Notes: generated by a model not told the origin, from the letters alone. DNA of 43,487 nucleotides from Microcystis elabens FACHB-917 (GCF_014698445.1 NZ_JACJSZ010000026.1:1-43487), one strand, 5' to 3'; positions 25,388 to 36,028 are shown, numbered from the stretch's first letter. Translations and numbers: made by a program.

Positions 25388-27781
25388 TCACAGAGGCTCG
25401 ATCGGAGCCAGGCGCGGATCGAGGATCTTCGGCCCCATGCCCTCGAACTTCACGGCGATGGATGTCTTCTCTCCGCTGCCGAACAGATGGGTGACGTGGC
25501 CCTCGCCGAAGCTGCTGTGCCGCACCCGATCCCCGACGGCCCAGGCCCGGGCCGCGCTGCGGCGCCGCACCGCATTGGCGGGATCGCCGGCCGCCCCTCC
25601 AGCCGCGACCCGCTGGCTGTCGTCCCGGTCCACCCGGGTGAGCCGCTCCAGCCGCTGCTCCCGCCGCAGGGCCGCCCCGCCGCTGCGGGGGATGTCGCCC
25701 TGCAGCAGCGCCTCGGGCAGCTCGGAGAGAAACACCGAGGGCACCGCCGGCTCCCGCATGCCGCCCCAGAGTCGCCGTTCGCTGGCGTGGGAAAGGAACA
25801 GCCGTTCCTTGGCCCGGGTGATCCCCACGTAGCAGAGGCGGCGCTCCTCCTCGAGGGCGGCGGGGTCCTCCAGGGAGCGGTAGCTGGGAAACAGGCCCTG
25901 CTCCAGCCCGACCAGGAAGACCACCGGGAACTCCAGCCCCTTGCTGGCGTGCAGGGTCATCAGCGTGACCCGGTCGGCCTCGGTGTCCTTGCTGTCGGCA
26001 TCGCTGGCCAGGGCGGCGGAGGCCAGGAACCCCTCCAGGGAGCCCTCCTCGTTCTCCTCCTGGTACTGGAGGGCCGCATTCACCAGTTCCTGCAGGTTGC
26101 GGCGCCGCTCCTCCGATTCGTCGGTGGCTTCGGCCAGCAGCTCGGCCAGGTAACCGCTCTGCTCCATCACCCGCTGCACCAGCTCGGAGGGGGGAGCGTC
26201 CTGCAGACGGCGGCTGAGGTCGGCGATCAGTTCCTGGAACTGCAGCACCCCCCGGGCGGAACGGCCGGCGAGGGAGCGCACCGCCTCCGGATCGCTCACC
26301 ACCTCCCACAGGGGCAGACCCAGCTGGTTGGCCGCATCGGTGAGCCGTTCGATGGTGGTCTTGCCGATGCCCCGCCGGGGCACGTTCAGCACCCGCAGCA
26401 GGCTGACGGTGTCGGCCGGATTGACCAGCAGGCGCAGGTAGGCGAGAACATCCTTGATCTCGCGGCGGTCGTAGAAGCGCAGCCCCCCCACCACGATGTA
26501 TGGAAGGCCCCAGCGCACCAGCGACTCCTCCATGGCGCGGGACTGGGCGTTGGTGCGATACAGAACGGCCATGTCGCCCCAGCGCAGCTCCGGGTGGGCC
26601 GCCTCCAGCATCCGCATCCGATGCACCACCGCCTCGGCCTCGGCGATCTCGTCGTCGCAGCGGGTGAGGCTGATGGGCTCCCCTTCGCCGCGGGTGGGGC
26701 GCAGCACCTTGTCGATCCGTTCGCTGTTGTTGGCGATCAGGGCATTGGCCGCCTCCAGGATCGTGGCCGTGGAGCGGTAGTTCTCCTCCAGCTTCACCAT
26801 CGTGCCGGTGGCCCCGTCGATGGAGCCGTCGCCGAACTCCTTCTGGAAGCCCATCAGGATCGTGAAATCGGCCGCCCGGAAGCTGTAGATGCTCTGGTCG
26901 GCGTCACCGACCACGAAGACCGAGCGGCCCTCCCAGTCGTCGAAGCTCTCGGGCGCCTGGCCGTTGGCGACCAGCAGCTTGATCAGGTCGTACTGGGTGC
27001 GGTTGGTGTCCTGGTATTCGTCCACCAGCACGTGGCGGAAGCGCCGGTGCCAGTAGTGGCGGATCTGCTCGTTCTGCTGCAGCAGCTGCACCGGCATCAA
27101 CAGCAGGTCGTCAAAATCGAGGGCATTGTTGGCCGCCAGGGCACGGCGGTAACGGCGGTAGGCCTCGGCCTCATGCTTGCCCCGGGGGCCGGCATGCTCC
27201 TCCTCGAGGCGCTCGGGCAGCCAGCCCTGGTTCTTGGCGCTGCTGATCGCCCAGCGCACCTTTTTCGGCTCGAAGCGCTTGGGGTCGAGCTGCATCTCCT
27301 GGGTGACGATCTCCTTGACCAGGCTCTGGGCATCGCTCTCGTCGTAGATGGAGAACTGGCGCGTCCAGGTGAGTCCCTCCGGATCGCGGTACTTGTCGAT
27401 GTCGAACCGGAGTAGCCGGGCGAACAGGGCGTGGAAGGTGCCGATCCAGAGGTCCTTGATCACCTCGCGGAAGATGCGGCTGCGGAGCTGCTTCTGCTCG
27501 CGGGCCGGCAGGGTGCTCCAGGGCTGGCCGAACTGGCTCTGGGCGAGGCGCTGGGCCAGCAGGACCTCCAGCCGCTCCTTCATCTCCCGGGCGGCCTTGT
27601 TGGTGAAGGTGACGGCCAGCACCTGGGCCGGGTCCACCCCGTGGTGGCCGATCAGGTGGGCGATGCGGTGGGTGAGCGCCCGGGTCTTGCCGCTGCCGGC
27701 ACCGGCAACCACCAGCAAGGGGCCGGTGTGGTGATCGACCGCGCGACGCTGGGCCTCGTTCAGTCCGGCCAAGAAGCTCAT
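25388..27781 (-). CDS. pcrA: UvrD/PcrA-like superfamily 1 DNA helicase
   Basis: This 797-aa ATP-dependent 3'-5' helicase acts in DNA repair and replication-conflict resolution. All SF1A motifs are visible in order: Q motif LNEAQRRAV, Walker A AGAGSGKTRAL (26-36), motif II HVLVDEYQDTN, motif III GDADQSIYSFRAAD, motif IV KLEENYRST, motif V TLMTLHASKGLEFPVVF and motif VI YVGITRAKERLFLSHA. The C-terminal tail ends in a Tudor-like V-G-D-R-V-R-H-S-S-F-G-E-G-x-V block, typical of PcrA and used for RNA polymerase contact. The ATG at 27781 begins nine residues before the Q motif, and 10 bp separate it from the upstream ABC gene; the longer frame would overlap that gene. Core gene. Confidence 0.92.
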   Translation of the reverse strand: MSFLAGLNEAQRRAVDHHTGPLLVVAGAGSGKTRALTHRIAHLIGHHGVDPAQVLAVTFTNKAAREMKERLEVLLAQRLAQSQFGQPWSTLPAREQKQLRSRIFREVIKDLWIGTFHALFARLLRFDIDKYRDPEGLTWTRQFSIYDESDAQSLVKEIVTQEMQLDPKRFEPKKVRWAISSAKNQGWLPERLEEEHAGPRGKHEAEAYRRYRRALAANNALDFDDLLLMPVQLLQQNEQIRHYWHRRFRHVLVDEYQDTNRTQYDLIKLLVANGQAPESFDDWEGRSVFVVGDADQSIYSFRAADFTILMGFQKEFGDGSIDGATGTMVKLEENYRSTATILEAANALIANNSERIDKVLRPTRGEGEPISLTRCDDEIAEAEAVVHRMRMLEAAHPELRWGDMAVLYRTNAQSRAMEESLVRWGLPYIVVGGLRFYDRREIKDVLAYLRLLVNPADTVSLLRVLNVPRRGIGKTTIERLTDAANQLGLPLWEVVSDPEAVRSLAGRSARGVLQFQELIADLSRRLQDAPPSELVQRVMEQSGYLAELLAEATDESEERRRNLQELVNAALQYQEENEEGSLEGFLASAALASDADSKDTEADRVTLMTLHASKGLEFPVVFLVGLEQGLFPSYRSLEDPAALEEERRLCYVGITRAKERLFLSHASERRLWGGMREPAVPSVFLSELPEALLQGDIPRSGGAALRREQRLERLTRVDRDDSQRVAAGGAAGDPANAVRRRSAARAWAVGDRVRHSSFGEGHVTHLFGSGEKTSIAVKFEGMGPKILDPRLAPIEPL

Positions 27782-27791
27782 TGGATCAGTT

Positions 27792-29630
27792 TCACTCAGC
27801 GGAGAGGGCTTCGATGCGGGCCAACTCACGGAAGGTCGCAGAATCTCGCTGCAGCTCGGCAAAGGAGCCCGCCGCATTCAAACGGCCGCTTTCAAATTCA
27901 TAGATATGGTCGCAGCGTTGCACAGTGCTGAGGCGATGGGCGATGACGAGGGTGGTACAGCGGCGGCCGATGACCTGGAGTGATTCGATCAGGTTGAGCT
28001 CGGTGCGATTGTCGAGGGCACTGGTGGCCTCATCCATCACCAGAAAGCGTGCTTCGCGATAGAAAGCTCGTGCCAAAGCGATACGCTGACGTTGGCCACC
28101 TGAAAGTTGCACACCGTTTTCACCGATTGGTGTGTACAAACCATAGGGCAATTCAGCTACCTCATCAGCAAGCTGAGCTGCTTCCAAGGACTCCCAAACC
28201 CGATCGCGATCGATAGCCTCCTCGGGAATACCAAAAGCGATGTTAGCGAGGACGCTCTCATTCAGGAGATGGATCATTTGGGGCACATGGGCACAGTTGG
28301 CCTGCCAAGCTGGTAGATCGCTGGCACTAACAGCAACTCCGTCCAGTTCAAGGCAACCCCGTTCGGGATGCAGCAGGCCCAGCAAAAGGTGAGCCGTTGT
28401 TGTTTTTCCGCTTCCGGTGCGTCCGATGAGGGCCACCCTAGAACCAACTGGAATTGAGAGGTTAAGGTTTTCAAGCAGCCAGTGATCAGCACTTTCATAG
28501 CGGAAGGAAACATTGCTAAGGCGGATCATCTGACGTGGAAAGATCCCGGCTGCGCTACTGGCTGCAGGATTCAAGATCAATGGACTCTTTGAGGGAAGGT
28601 CAAGAACTTCCAAGAGTTCACTAACTTGAGGCAGGCCTCCGCGAAGCTGGGTTAGTGAGCGGAAGATGTCTTGCAGGGGAGGAGTGAGTCTAAGCGCCGC
28701 AACAGCAACGGAGGAGAGAAAGGGAATGATGCCTCCTACCCGTTCAGGATCACCGCTAAGCAGGGCAGGCAGTGCACCCACCGCGAATATCATCGTGATC
28801 CCAAAAGGTTCGATCAAAATACGTGGCACCTCAGGCAGAAGCTCAGATGTCCATACGGAATCTTCAGATTCAGAAATTGTTGCGTTGAAGCGTCCGGAGA
28901 AATATGGTTCAGCATGGCTGAGCTGTACGTCGGATATGGATCCCAATGTCTCTAGCAAGATTCCCGCTGCATTCTGCTCCATTCGGAGTCGCTTTCGTGC
29001 TGCGTGACGCAGATATGGTGTAGCAGCTGTAGAGATCGCGAGATAGGCAACTACCAATGAAATGATCAGGCCTACTGACAGCCAACGGCCGATAAAGAGT
29101 ATTCCAACCGACAAGAGAAAGACCGAAGGAATCGCACTTAACATCAGCAGGAATGGAATGACTGTGGATTCCGAAACTCTGCGTGCGTTGCTCAAAAGCA
29201 AGGCCGAGAAGCGTGAGCGCTCTTGGCCGAGGTGATAGTAGTAATCCTGCTGGAGAAGCCGCTCAAATACCAGCCTGGAGATATCACCCCAAACTCTGGC
29301 AGTGAGACGATATTGAAGGAAGCGCAGACTAAGCTTTGTGGCCGAAGACAGCCAAGCCAGAGTCACAAAGATTCCAATAAGCCAGAGGCTTTGGTTGATT
29401 CCATCCCCGCCGAAGACACGCAGTCCAGGCATGAGATCATCAAGATCATGGCCAACCAGGTTGCCCATCAGACGAGCTACTACTGCAATCGAGGCCAAAT
29501 CGATGATGCCCGGCATCATCGAAAGAGGAACAAGAACGAACAGGGTGCGTAAGCGTCGTTTGGGGAGGTAATTAAATAACCTCTTAAGTTCCTCGATCGT
29601 GTTGCTCTGTAACAGCGGCAGGGAAGGCAA
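27792..29630 (-). CDS. ABC exporter, fused permease and ATPase (MsbA/PglK-like)
   Basis: This 612-aa half-transporter is expected to work as a homodimer in the inner membrane. The N-terminal six-span permease domain covers about residues 25-320. The ATPase has Walker A GRTGSGKTTTAHLLLG (about 402-417), a Q-loop HVPQMIHLLNESV, the signature LSGGQRQRIALARAF, Walker B RFLVMDEATSALD and the H-loop VIAHRLSTV. This is the layout of lipid and lipid-linked oligosaccharide exporters such as MsbA and PglK. With glycosyltransferase genes around, export of a glycolipid intermediate is likely. GC is well below the neighbours, suggesting recent acquisition. The start is TTG at 29630; no ATG or GTG lies in a suitable place. 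Confidence 0.85.
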   Translation of the reverse strand: MPSLPLLQSNTIEELKRLFNYLPKRRLRTLFVLVPLSMMPGIIDLASIAVVARLMGNLVGHDLDDLMPGLRVFGGDGINQSLWLIGIFVTLAWLSSATKLSLRFLQYRLTARVWGDISRLVFERLLQQDYYYHLGQERSRFSALLLSNARRVSESTVIPFLLMLSAIPSVFLLSVGILFIGRWLSVGLIISLVVAYLAISTAATPYLRHAARKRLRMEQNAAGILLETLGSISDVQLSHAEPYFSGRFNATISESEDSVWTSELLPEVPRILIEPFGITMIFAVGALPALLSGDPERVGGIIPFLSSVAVAALRLTPPLQDIFRSLTQLRGGLPQVSELLEVLDLPSKSPLILNPAASSAAGIFPRQMIRLSNVSFRYESADHWLLENLNLSIPVGSRVALIGRTGSGKTTTAHLLLGLLHPERGCLELDGVAVSASDLPAWQANCAHVPQMIHLLNESVLANIAFGIPEEAIDRDRVWESLEAAQLADEVAELPYGLYTPIGENGVQLSGGQRQRIALARAFYREARFLVMDEATSALDNRTELNLIESLQVIGRRCTTLVIAHRLSTVQRCDHIYEFESGRLNAAGSFAELQRDSATFRELARIEALSAE

Positions 29631-29678
29631 AGTTATGGCAGGGCTGAGACAGACAGGCTATCCCGTCGTCCTTGTCTG

Positions 29679-30857
29679 TCATCCTCGGCTCAGCCAGCGC
29701 CTCAGCCGCACCAGACGTTGTTCGAGTTGGAGTCGCCATCCCGGCGGGCTTTGCAGCGGTACGTCAGCGCCCGCATGCAGCAGGCTCCAGTGGCGATCGA
29801 TCAAGGCCAGGTGGCGTTGCCAGCGCTGGGCAAGGGAGGCCTCAGATCCTTCCTCGAGCAAAGCCGCCAACCGCTGGGGCTGGGCCCGCCAGGCCGCTGG
29901 ATCCGCCACGGCATCGAGGATGCGGTCCAAGTCTGTCGTCAGGCAGCCACACCCGATCTGGTGGCCCACAAGGCCAGGATCCAGCCCATCAGCCAGAGCG
30001 TGGTTCAAGCTGCTGAAGACGACGCAACCCGAGGCAAGGGCTTCAAGGGGGGGCAACCCGAAGCCCTCACTGACACCGCGACCGCGCCAGTAATCGGCGG
30101 AGTCGTACAGCACAACGGTGGCACTGCGGAAGAGGTCGACCAAATCATCCACCCAGCCACTCTGCACTTCAACCCTGAGCCCTTGCTGCCGCAGTGCCGG
30201 CACCAGAACCTCCAGCACGTAGCGGCTGGATTTTCGCTTCTGCACAAGCACATCGACCGGGCGAGCGGATGTTCCCTGACGACGGGAACCTGCGCCGACC
30301 GCAGCTCCACCAAGCGGTGGCTGCCTGCGTGGGTCAGACCACGGTACCGTCGCCGACCCTGGGCGCAGCCACCTCGGATCCAAGGCATTGGGCACGAGGA
30401 AGAGGGGATTGCGTGGAGCCCGGTCGCCCCAATAGCCAAGGGTGTTGCGGCTCACCGCCAGCAAAGGGACCCCGGCGGGAAGGTTGAATCCATAGCTGCC
30501 GCTGTGGGCGTGGTAAGCCACGGACCGCCCTCGCAGGCGCCGAAGCAGCGCTGGCACATCAAAGCCCCAGCTGACGATCCAAAGTGCCTGGCCAGGAGCG
30601 GATTCACGGTCCAGCAGATCATCCAGAAAGGGATGGTCCGTCTCCCGCTGCCGATAGGTCACCACCTCCACGGGGCGAAGCTTTCCGACCAGCTTGGCCG
30701 TCTGCAGTTCAACAAGCAGACCACCACAACGGAAGGGTCCCGTCGTACCCGGCAGCAGAAACCGGATCGGCGAAAGGATAGGGGAAGAGCGACTCAGGCT
30801 CCCGGAGGGCGATTCAATCAAGGCGTCGTGAACCAGAGCGCCACCTGTGTAGGGCAC
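29679..30857 (-). CDS. GT4-like glycosyltransferase
   Basis: This 392-aa protein has a donor-domain motif, RGRGVSEGFGLPPLEALASG (about residues 257-276), with the E-x7-E spacing of GT-B enzymes, and an N-terminal half with IRFLLPGTTGPFRCGGLLVE (about 31-50) that resembles the glycine-rich loop of GT4 proteins. A central Arg/Gly/Ser-rich segment (about 170-200) looks like an insert. No membrane span is seen. It lies 48 bp upstream of the ABC exporter on the same strand, so the two may be co-transcribed and serve one glycan. The start is GTG at 30857; an in-frame stop not far upstream excludes a longer form. Confidence 0.68.
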   Translation of the reverse strand: MPYTGGALVHDALIESPSGSLSRSSPILSPIRFLLPGTTGPFRCGGLLVELQTAKLVGKLRPVEVVTYRQRETDHPFLDDLLDRESAPGQALWIVSWGFDVPALLRRLRGRSVAYHAHSGSYGFNLPAGVPLLAVSRNTLGYWGDRAPRNPLFLVPNALDPRWLRPGSATVPWSDPRRQPPLGGAAVGAGSRRQGTSARPVDVLVQKRKSSRYVLEVLVPALRQQGLRVEVQSGWVDDLVDLFRSATVVLYDSADYWRGRGVSEGFGLPPLEALASGCVVFSSLNHALADGLDPGLVGHQIGCGCLTTDLDRILDAVADPAAWRAQPQRLAALLEEGSEASLAQRWQRHLALIDRHWSLLHAGADVPLQSPPGWRLQLEQRLVRLRRWLSRG

Positions 30858-30891
30858 CGCATCAAGGTCTGGTGGTTTGCTTCAGCGACCG

Positions 30892-31605
30892 TCAGGCGGG
30901 CACGGCCTCGGTGCTGCCGGCGCGGGTGCGGCGGGTGAGGAAGCCGAACAGCACCTTGCCGATCGCCGCCACCAGATTGCCCTCCAGCTCCTGGAACATC
31001 TTCATGTTGCAGTGGAACGCCTCGTTAGCCTCGGCCACGATGCGGTCGGCCATGGCCTGGTCGATGGGCAGGCTGTCGAGGGTGGCGCGGTAGTTGGCCT
31101 TGAAGGCCTTCTCATCGTTGATGGCGTCGAATTCATAGAAGCGAAGGCCATCGTGTTCGCCCAGATTCATTGCCTTCTGGGCGATGTTCTTGAGGACCTG
31201 GCCGCCGGAGAGGTCGCCGATGTAGCGGGTGTAGTGGTGGCCGACCAGCAGCTCGGGGCACTCCCGCGCCACCTGGTGTAGGCGGGCCACATACTCCTGG
31301 GCGCCGGGGGTGGCGCGGATCTGCTGACGCCAGTCGCCGCCGAAATAGAAGGTGAGATCGGCCTCGAGGGACTCGCGGCGGTTGAGCTCGGGGGAAGCGA
31401 TCGGACCCACCACCGGATGGTCGGCGAGCTTGCCGATCTCCTCCTCCATGGCGCTGTAGACGAACCACAGGTCGGCCACCAGGGTGCGATAGCTGGCCTT
31501 GTCGACGACCCCCTTGAGGAAACAGCTCACGAAGCCGGTGTTCTCGGCCATGGTGTGGGCTTTCTTCGTTCCCTCACGGAGTTGGGAAGCAAGGGCGACG
31601 GGCAT
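30892..31605 (-). CDS. ho1: Heme oxygenase (biliverdin-producing)
   Basis: This 237-aa soluble enzyme opens heme to biliverdin IX-alpha, CO and iron using ferredoxin, the first step toward phycobilins in cyanobacteria. The proximal heme-ligand region is LREGTKKAHTMAENTGF (about 9-25) with the ligand His in KAHTMAE. Distal-helix glycines are in HHYTRYIGDLSGGQVLKNIAQKA (about 126-148). Length matches cyanobacterial Ho1 (about 240). The ATG at 31605 starts just before the conserved MPVALASQLREGT; the longer frame adds 36 residues without resemblance. It lies downstream of a 150-aa gene on the same strand and 34 bp upstream of a glycosyltransferase gene. Confidence 0.93.
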   Translation of the reverse strand: MPVALASQLREGTKKAHTMAENTGFVSCFLKGVVDKASYRTLVADLWFVYSAMEEEIGKLADHPVVGPIASPELNRRESLEADLTFYFGGDWRQQIRATPGAQEYVARLHQVARECPELLVGHHYTRYIGDLSGGQVLKNIAQKAMNLGEHDGLRFYEFDAINDEKAFKANYRATLDSLPIDQAMADRIVAEANEAFHCNMKMFQELEGNLVAAIGKVLFGFLTRRTRAGSTEAVPA

Positions 31606-31681
31606 GGGATCGGGAGGCTGCGCGGGCAGACGTCCAAACGTAGGTGGGGCCTGCAGGGCGACGCGGCAAGGTTGCGAAGGA

Positions 31682-32134
31682 TTACGCGGCCCGGCTGCCG
31701 CCGGCCGCCCCATCGCCGAACAGATCGAACAGCTCGCGGCACACCTGCTGCAGCACCTCCACCACCTCCTCGCTGGGGAGATGGGAACCCGACGGCTGCC
31801 AGTCCCCCACCGTGGCCAGGCGCCAGCGCTCGGATTCGTAGGTGAGCCCCCGGATCAGCACCCCCAGCAGCCGGGGCCGTTCGCCGGATCCGACCGGTGC
31901 CCGCTCCAGGCGCAGCTGCACCAGCAGCGAGCGGCACTGCAGGCGGGGGCTCCAGCCGGGGAAGTGGAAGGAGAGATCCAGCGTCTCCCGCTCATCGAAG
32001 GCCCGGGTGAGGGGATCGTCGCGCCACGGGGTCAGGTTGGCCCGGGCGGCGGGGAAGTGCAGGCGGAAGTGCCCCACCACCGCGGCGATCGCGGCGGCCA
32101 GTTCCACCGATCGGGCCTGGTCGGCCGCATTCAT
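31682..32134 (-). CDS. Conserved-looking hypothetical protein upstream of ho1
   Basis: This 150-aa soluble protein has no recognised domain. It has an N-terminal helix ([20 protein letters not shown]), a middle with alternating hydrophobic residues ([44 protein letters not shown]) suggesting a beta-sheet, and a C-terminal helix with [16 protein letters not shown]. Such a pattern could be a small alpha/beta chaperone-like or regulatory fold, but no function can be read. The ATG at 32134 has a good Shine-Dalgarno (AGGGGA, about 7 nt before), which fixes the start within a longer open frame. It is 76 bp upstream of ho1 and probably co-transcribed, and divergent from icd over 70 bp. Confidence 0.7.
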   Translation of the reverse strand: MNAADQARSVELAAAIAAVVGHFRLHFPAARANLTPWRDDPLTRAFDERETLDLSFHFPGWSPRLQCRSLLVQLRLERAPVGSGERPRLLGVLIRGLTYESERWRLATVGDWQPSGSHLPSEEVVEVLQQVCRELFDLFGDGAAGGSRAA

Positions 32135-32204
32135 GCCGTTTCCCCTGAGCAGAACGCCAACGTGTCCGAAACCTAGGCTCACCCACGCGTTCCGTGCCGA
32201 CTCA

Positions 32205-33635
<1,431 letters not shown>

Positions 33636-33751
33636 GGCCGGGGCCGGCAGGGAGTCGCTGCACTGTCGGCTCCTTCGCCCTAGGGACCGGGCTCGGCCGA
33701 TGTCCCTGGGCTGTGGCTGCAGTGAGCTGAAAATCCCTGGCGGCCCGCCGG

Positions 33752-34608
33752 GTGATGCCGTTTCTGCCGAAGCGGGTTCAGCTGGCCATCCGCTTCCGGC
33801 AGATCAACGGTGCGGCTCCCGATCTGCGCAACCCACGCCTGCTGAGTGAGCGGATCGTGCACCGGACCCTCACGGACCGGGCCCCCCTGCTGCGCACGTT
33901 CTGCGACAAGGTCGCCGCCAAGGAATGGATTGCGACCCGCATCGGAGCGGGCCGGACCCCCCGCACCCTGGCGATTGCGGACAGTGTGGAGGCGCTCCAG
34001 GCCCACCCCCTTCCCGACCGCTGGATGCTCAAGGCCAGCCATGGATCCGGCTGGTACCAGCTGGTGGACGCCAGCACCCATCCCCTTGACGAGCCGGTGC
34101 TGGCACAGGCCCGCCGGTGGCTGGGCATGGACTACGCCGACGTCTTTCAGGAATGGGGCTACAGAAACCTGCCGCGGCGGCGGCTGGCTGAGGAGTTTCT
34201 CAGCTGCGCCGGCAGGCAGTGCATTGAGATGAGCGCCTTCTGCTTCAAAGGCCGTGTCAGAGGCCTGCGGCTGTTCCGACCGGAGTCGGCCCATGTCCGC
34301 CACCGCGGCGAGCAGCGGCATCTGCCCCGCACCAAGGAGTGCTTTCTCGATGAGGCGCTCCAGCTGCTGCCGCTGGAATGACCCCAGCACGACCATTGCC
34401 GGGAGTTCGCCAGTCTGGATCGCGCGCCGTTGCAGACCTTCTGCGCCCTGGCCCGGGACCTCTCCGACGAGACGAGCTTCCTGAGGGTGGACAGCTTTCT
34501 GAGCGACAGGGGTGTCCTGGTGGGGAACTCACCCCCTATCCGAGGGCCGGCCTGCTGTTGCGGATGCCCCGGCCGTGGGATGCCTGGTTCGGGGACTTCT
34601 GGACCTGA
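33752..34608 (+). pseudogene. Broken TupA-like ATP-grasp gene (stop codon plus frameshift)
   Basis: The first 209 codons read like the TupA/ATP-grasp family of polysaccharide clusters: LRNPRLLSERIVHR, DRAPLLRTFCDKVAAKEWIATRIGAG and LPDRWMLKASHGSGWYQLVD. The frame then meets TGA at 34379-34381, where Trp (TGG) would fit. The same frame continues with recognisable sequence, LARDLSDETSFLRVDSFLSDRGVLVG, until about 34525. There a single base appears lost in a G-run (GTGGGGAAC), after which the family-like end GELTPYPRAGLLL, then AWFGDFW and a stop, lies in another frame, finishing at 34608. Two independent lesions make this a likely pseudogene. Start is GTG 33752 or ATG 33755. If intact it would be about 285 aa. 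Confidence 0.72.
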
Positions 34609-34618
34609 GCGGCCGCCT

Positions 34619-34668
34619 GACGGGAGGCCCGCATGAGCGATCAGAATGGCTGCCATGAGCCTCCCGTC
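34619..34668 (+). promoter_or_regulatory. Inverted repeat enclosing the glcF start, with a strong SD for a 22-codon ORF
   Basis: GACGGGAGGC (34619-34628) and its exact complement GCCTCCCGTC (34659-34668) enclose a 30-nt loop that contains the glcF start at 34646. The left arm holds GGGAGG, a good ribosome-binding site, correctly spaced for an ATG at 34633 that is out of frame with glcF and opens 22 codons (to 34701). The arms could pair in mRNA and hide that site. Effect on glcF translation is a hypothesis. Confidence 0.35.
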
Positions 34669-36028
34669 CATCGCGACCAGCGGGTCCCCGGCTGCCGGTG
34701 AGACCGGCGCCGGCTTCATCGCCGCCGACCCCTGCGTCCATTGCGGTTTCTGCCTGCCCACCTGCGCCAGCTACCGGGTGCTGGCCACCGAGATGGACTC
34801 GCCCCGGGGGCGCATCCATGCCCTCAAGGCGATCGACGCCGGGGAGCTGGCGCTGGATGCGACGGTGGCGAAGCATTTCGACACCTGCCTGGGCTGTTTC
34901 GCCTGTGTCACCGCCTGCCCGGCGGGAGTGCGCTACGACGAGCTGATCGAGACCATGCGGCCGCTGCTGAACGCACCCGAGCTGCGCAGCCCCGGCCAGC
35001 GCGCCTTCCGCCGTCTGCTGTTCGCCCTGCTCCCCTACCCCGCGCGGCTGCGGGCCCTGCTGGCCCCCCTGCGGGTCTACGCCGGCACCCCCCTGCAGGC
35101 CCTGGCGCGCCGCAGCGGCCTCACCCGCCTGTTCGGGCCCCAGATCGCGGCGATGGAGAGCCTGCTGCCGCCCCTGCCCGCCCAGTCCTTCCGTGACGAC
35201 TGGCCGGTGCTGGTGCCGGCCGTGGGGCCCCGCCGCCACCGGGTCGGGTTTGTGCTCGGCTGCGTGCAGCGGGTCTTCGAGCCGGGGGTCAACGCCGCCG
35301 CCATCCGGGTGCTGGCCGCCAACGGCATCGAGGTGGTGATCCCCCCCGACCAGGGCTGCTGCGGGGCCATGACCCACCACCAGGGGGAACTGGAGCAGAC
35401 CCGGGAGCTGGCAACGGCCCTGCTGGCGAGCTTCGAGGCGGTGATCGGCCCGGGCCGGCCGGCGGGGCCCGAACCCCTCGATGCCCTGCTGGTGGCCGCC
35501 TCGGGCTGCGGTCACACCCTGAAGGCCTATGGGCAGATCCTCGGCACCCGCCACCCCGTGGTGGGGACGGTGGCCGACCTGCAGGAATTCCTCGATGCGG
35601 TCGGGCTCAGCGAGGGCTTTCAGGCGGGTCTTCGCCCCTTGCTCCACGACGACGGCACCCCGGCCAGCTCCGAGCGCCCCATGCAGCTGGCGTACCACGA
35701 TGCCTGCCACCAGCTGCACGGCCAGGGTCTGGCGGCCCAGCCCCGGCGACTGCTGGGCCGGATCCCCCATGTGCGGATCCGCGAGGCCACCGAGGCAGGC
35801 GTCTGCTGCGGCAGTGCCGGCATCTACAACCTGGTGCAGCCGGAGCAAGCCGCCGAGCTGGGGCGGATCAAGGCCGGCGATCTGAGCGGCACGGGCGCCG
35901 GCCTGGCGGTGAGCGCCAACATCGGCTGCACGCTGCAGATCCGCCAGGCGATGGCGGCCCAGCCGCGACCGCTGCCGGTGGTCCATCCGATCGAACTGCT
36001 GGATCGCAGCTACGCCGGTCCGGCCTGA
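34646..36028 (+). CDS. glcF: Glycolate dehydrogenase iron-sulfur subunit GlcF
   Basis: This 460-aa protein carries electrons from glycolate oxidation in photorespiration. Two 4Fe-4S motifs lie near the N terminus: DPCVHCGFCLPTCASYR (about 30-46) and TCLGCFACVTACPAGVRYDEL (about 88-108). Two CCG-type cysteine-rich domains follow, with PPDQGCCGAMTHHQGE near 235 and TEAGVCCGSAGIYNLVQP near 388, and H-D-A-C-H-Q in the second. This is the GlcF plan, with normal length. The ATG at 34646 is used; an ATG at 34655 is also possible. GlcE is encoded nearby at 37473, separated by an opposite-strand kinase; no glcD is in the window. Its tail overlaps that of the kinase gene by 19 bp. Confidence 0.88.
   Translation: MAAMSLPSIATSGSPAAGETGAGFIAADPCVHCGFCLPTCASYRVLATEMDSPRGRIHALKAIDAGELALDATVAKHFDTCLGCFACVTACPAGVRYDELIETMRPLLNAPELRSPGQRAFRRLLFALLPYPARLRALLAPLRVYAGTPLQALARRSGLTRLFGPQIAAMESLLPPLPAQSFRDDWPVLVPAVGPRRHRVGFVLGCVQRVFEPGVNAAAIRVLAANGIEVVIPPDQGCCGAMTHHQGELEQTRELATALLASFEAVIGPGRPAGPEPLDALLVAASGCGHTLKAYGQILGTRHPVVGTVADLQEFLDAVGLSEGFQAGLRPLLHDDGTPASSERPMQLAYHDACHQLHGQGLAAQPRRLLGRIPHVRIREATEAGVCCGSAGIYNLVQPEQAAELGRIKAGDLSGTGAGLAVSANIGCTLQIRQAMAAQPRPLPVVHPIELLDRSYAGPA

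Noticed and set aside
25367..27415. 682-aa open frame antisense to pcrA
   Set aside because: Shadow of the helicase; no domain sense and no start context, while pcrA has all motifs.
31842..32204. Upstream open extension of icd
   Set aside because: It lies opposite a real minus-strand gene with a good ribosome-binding site, and the family starts at MATYEKL.
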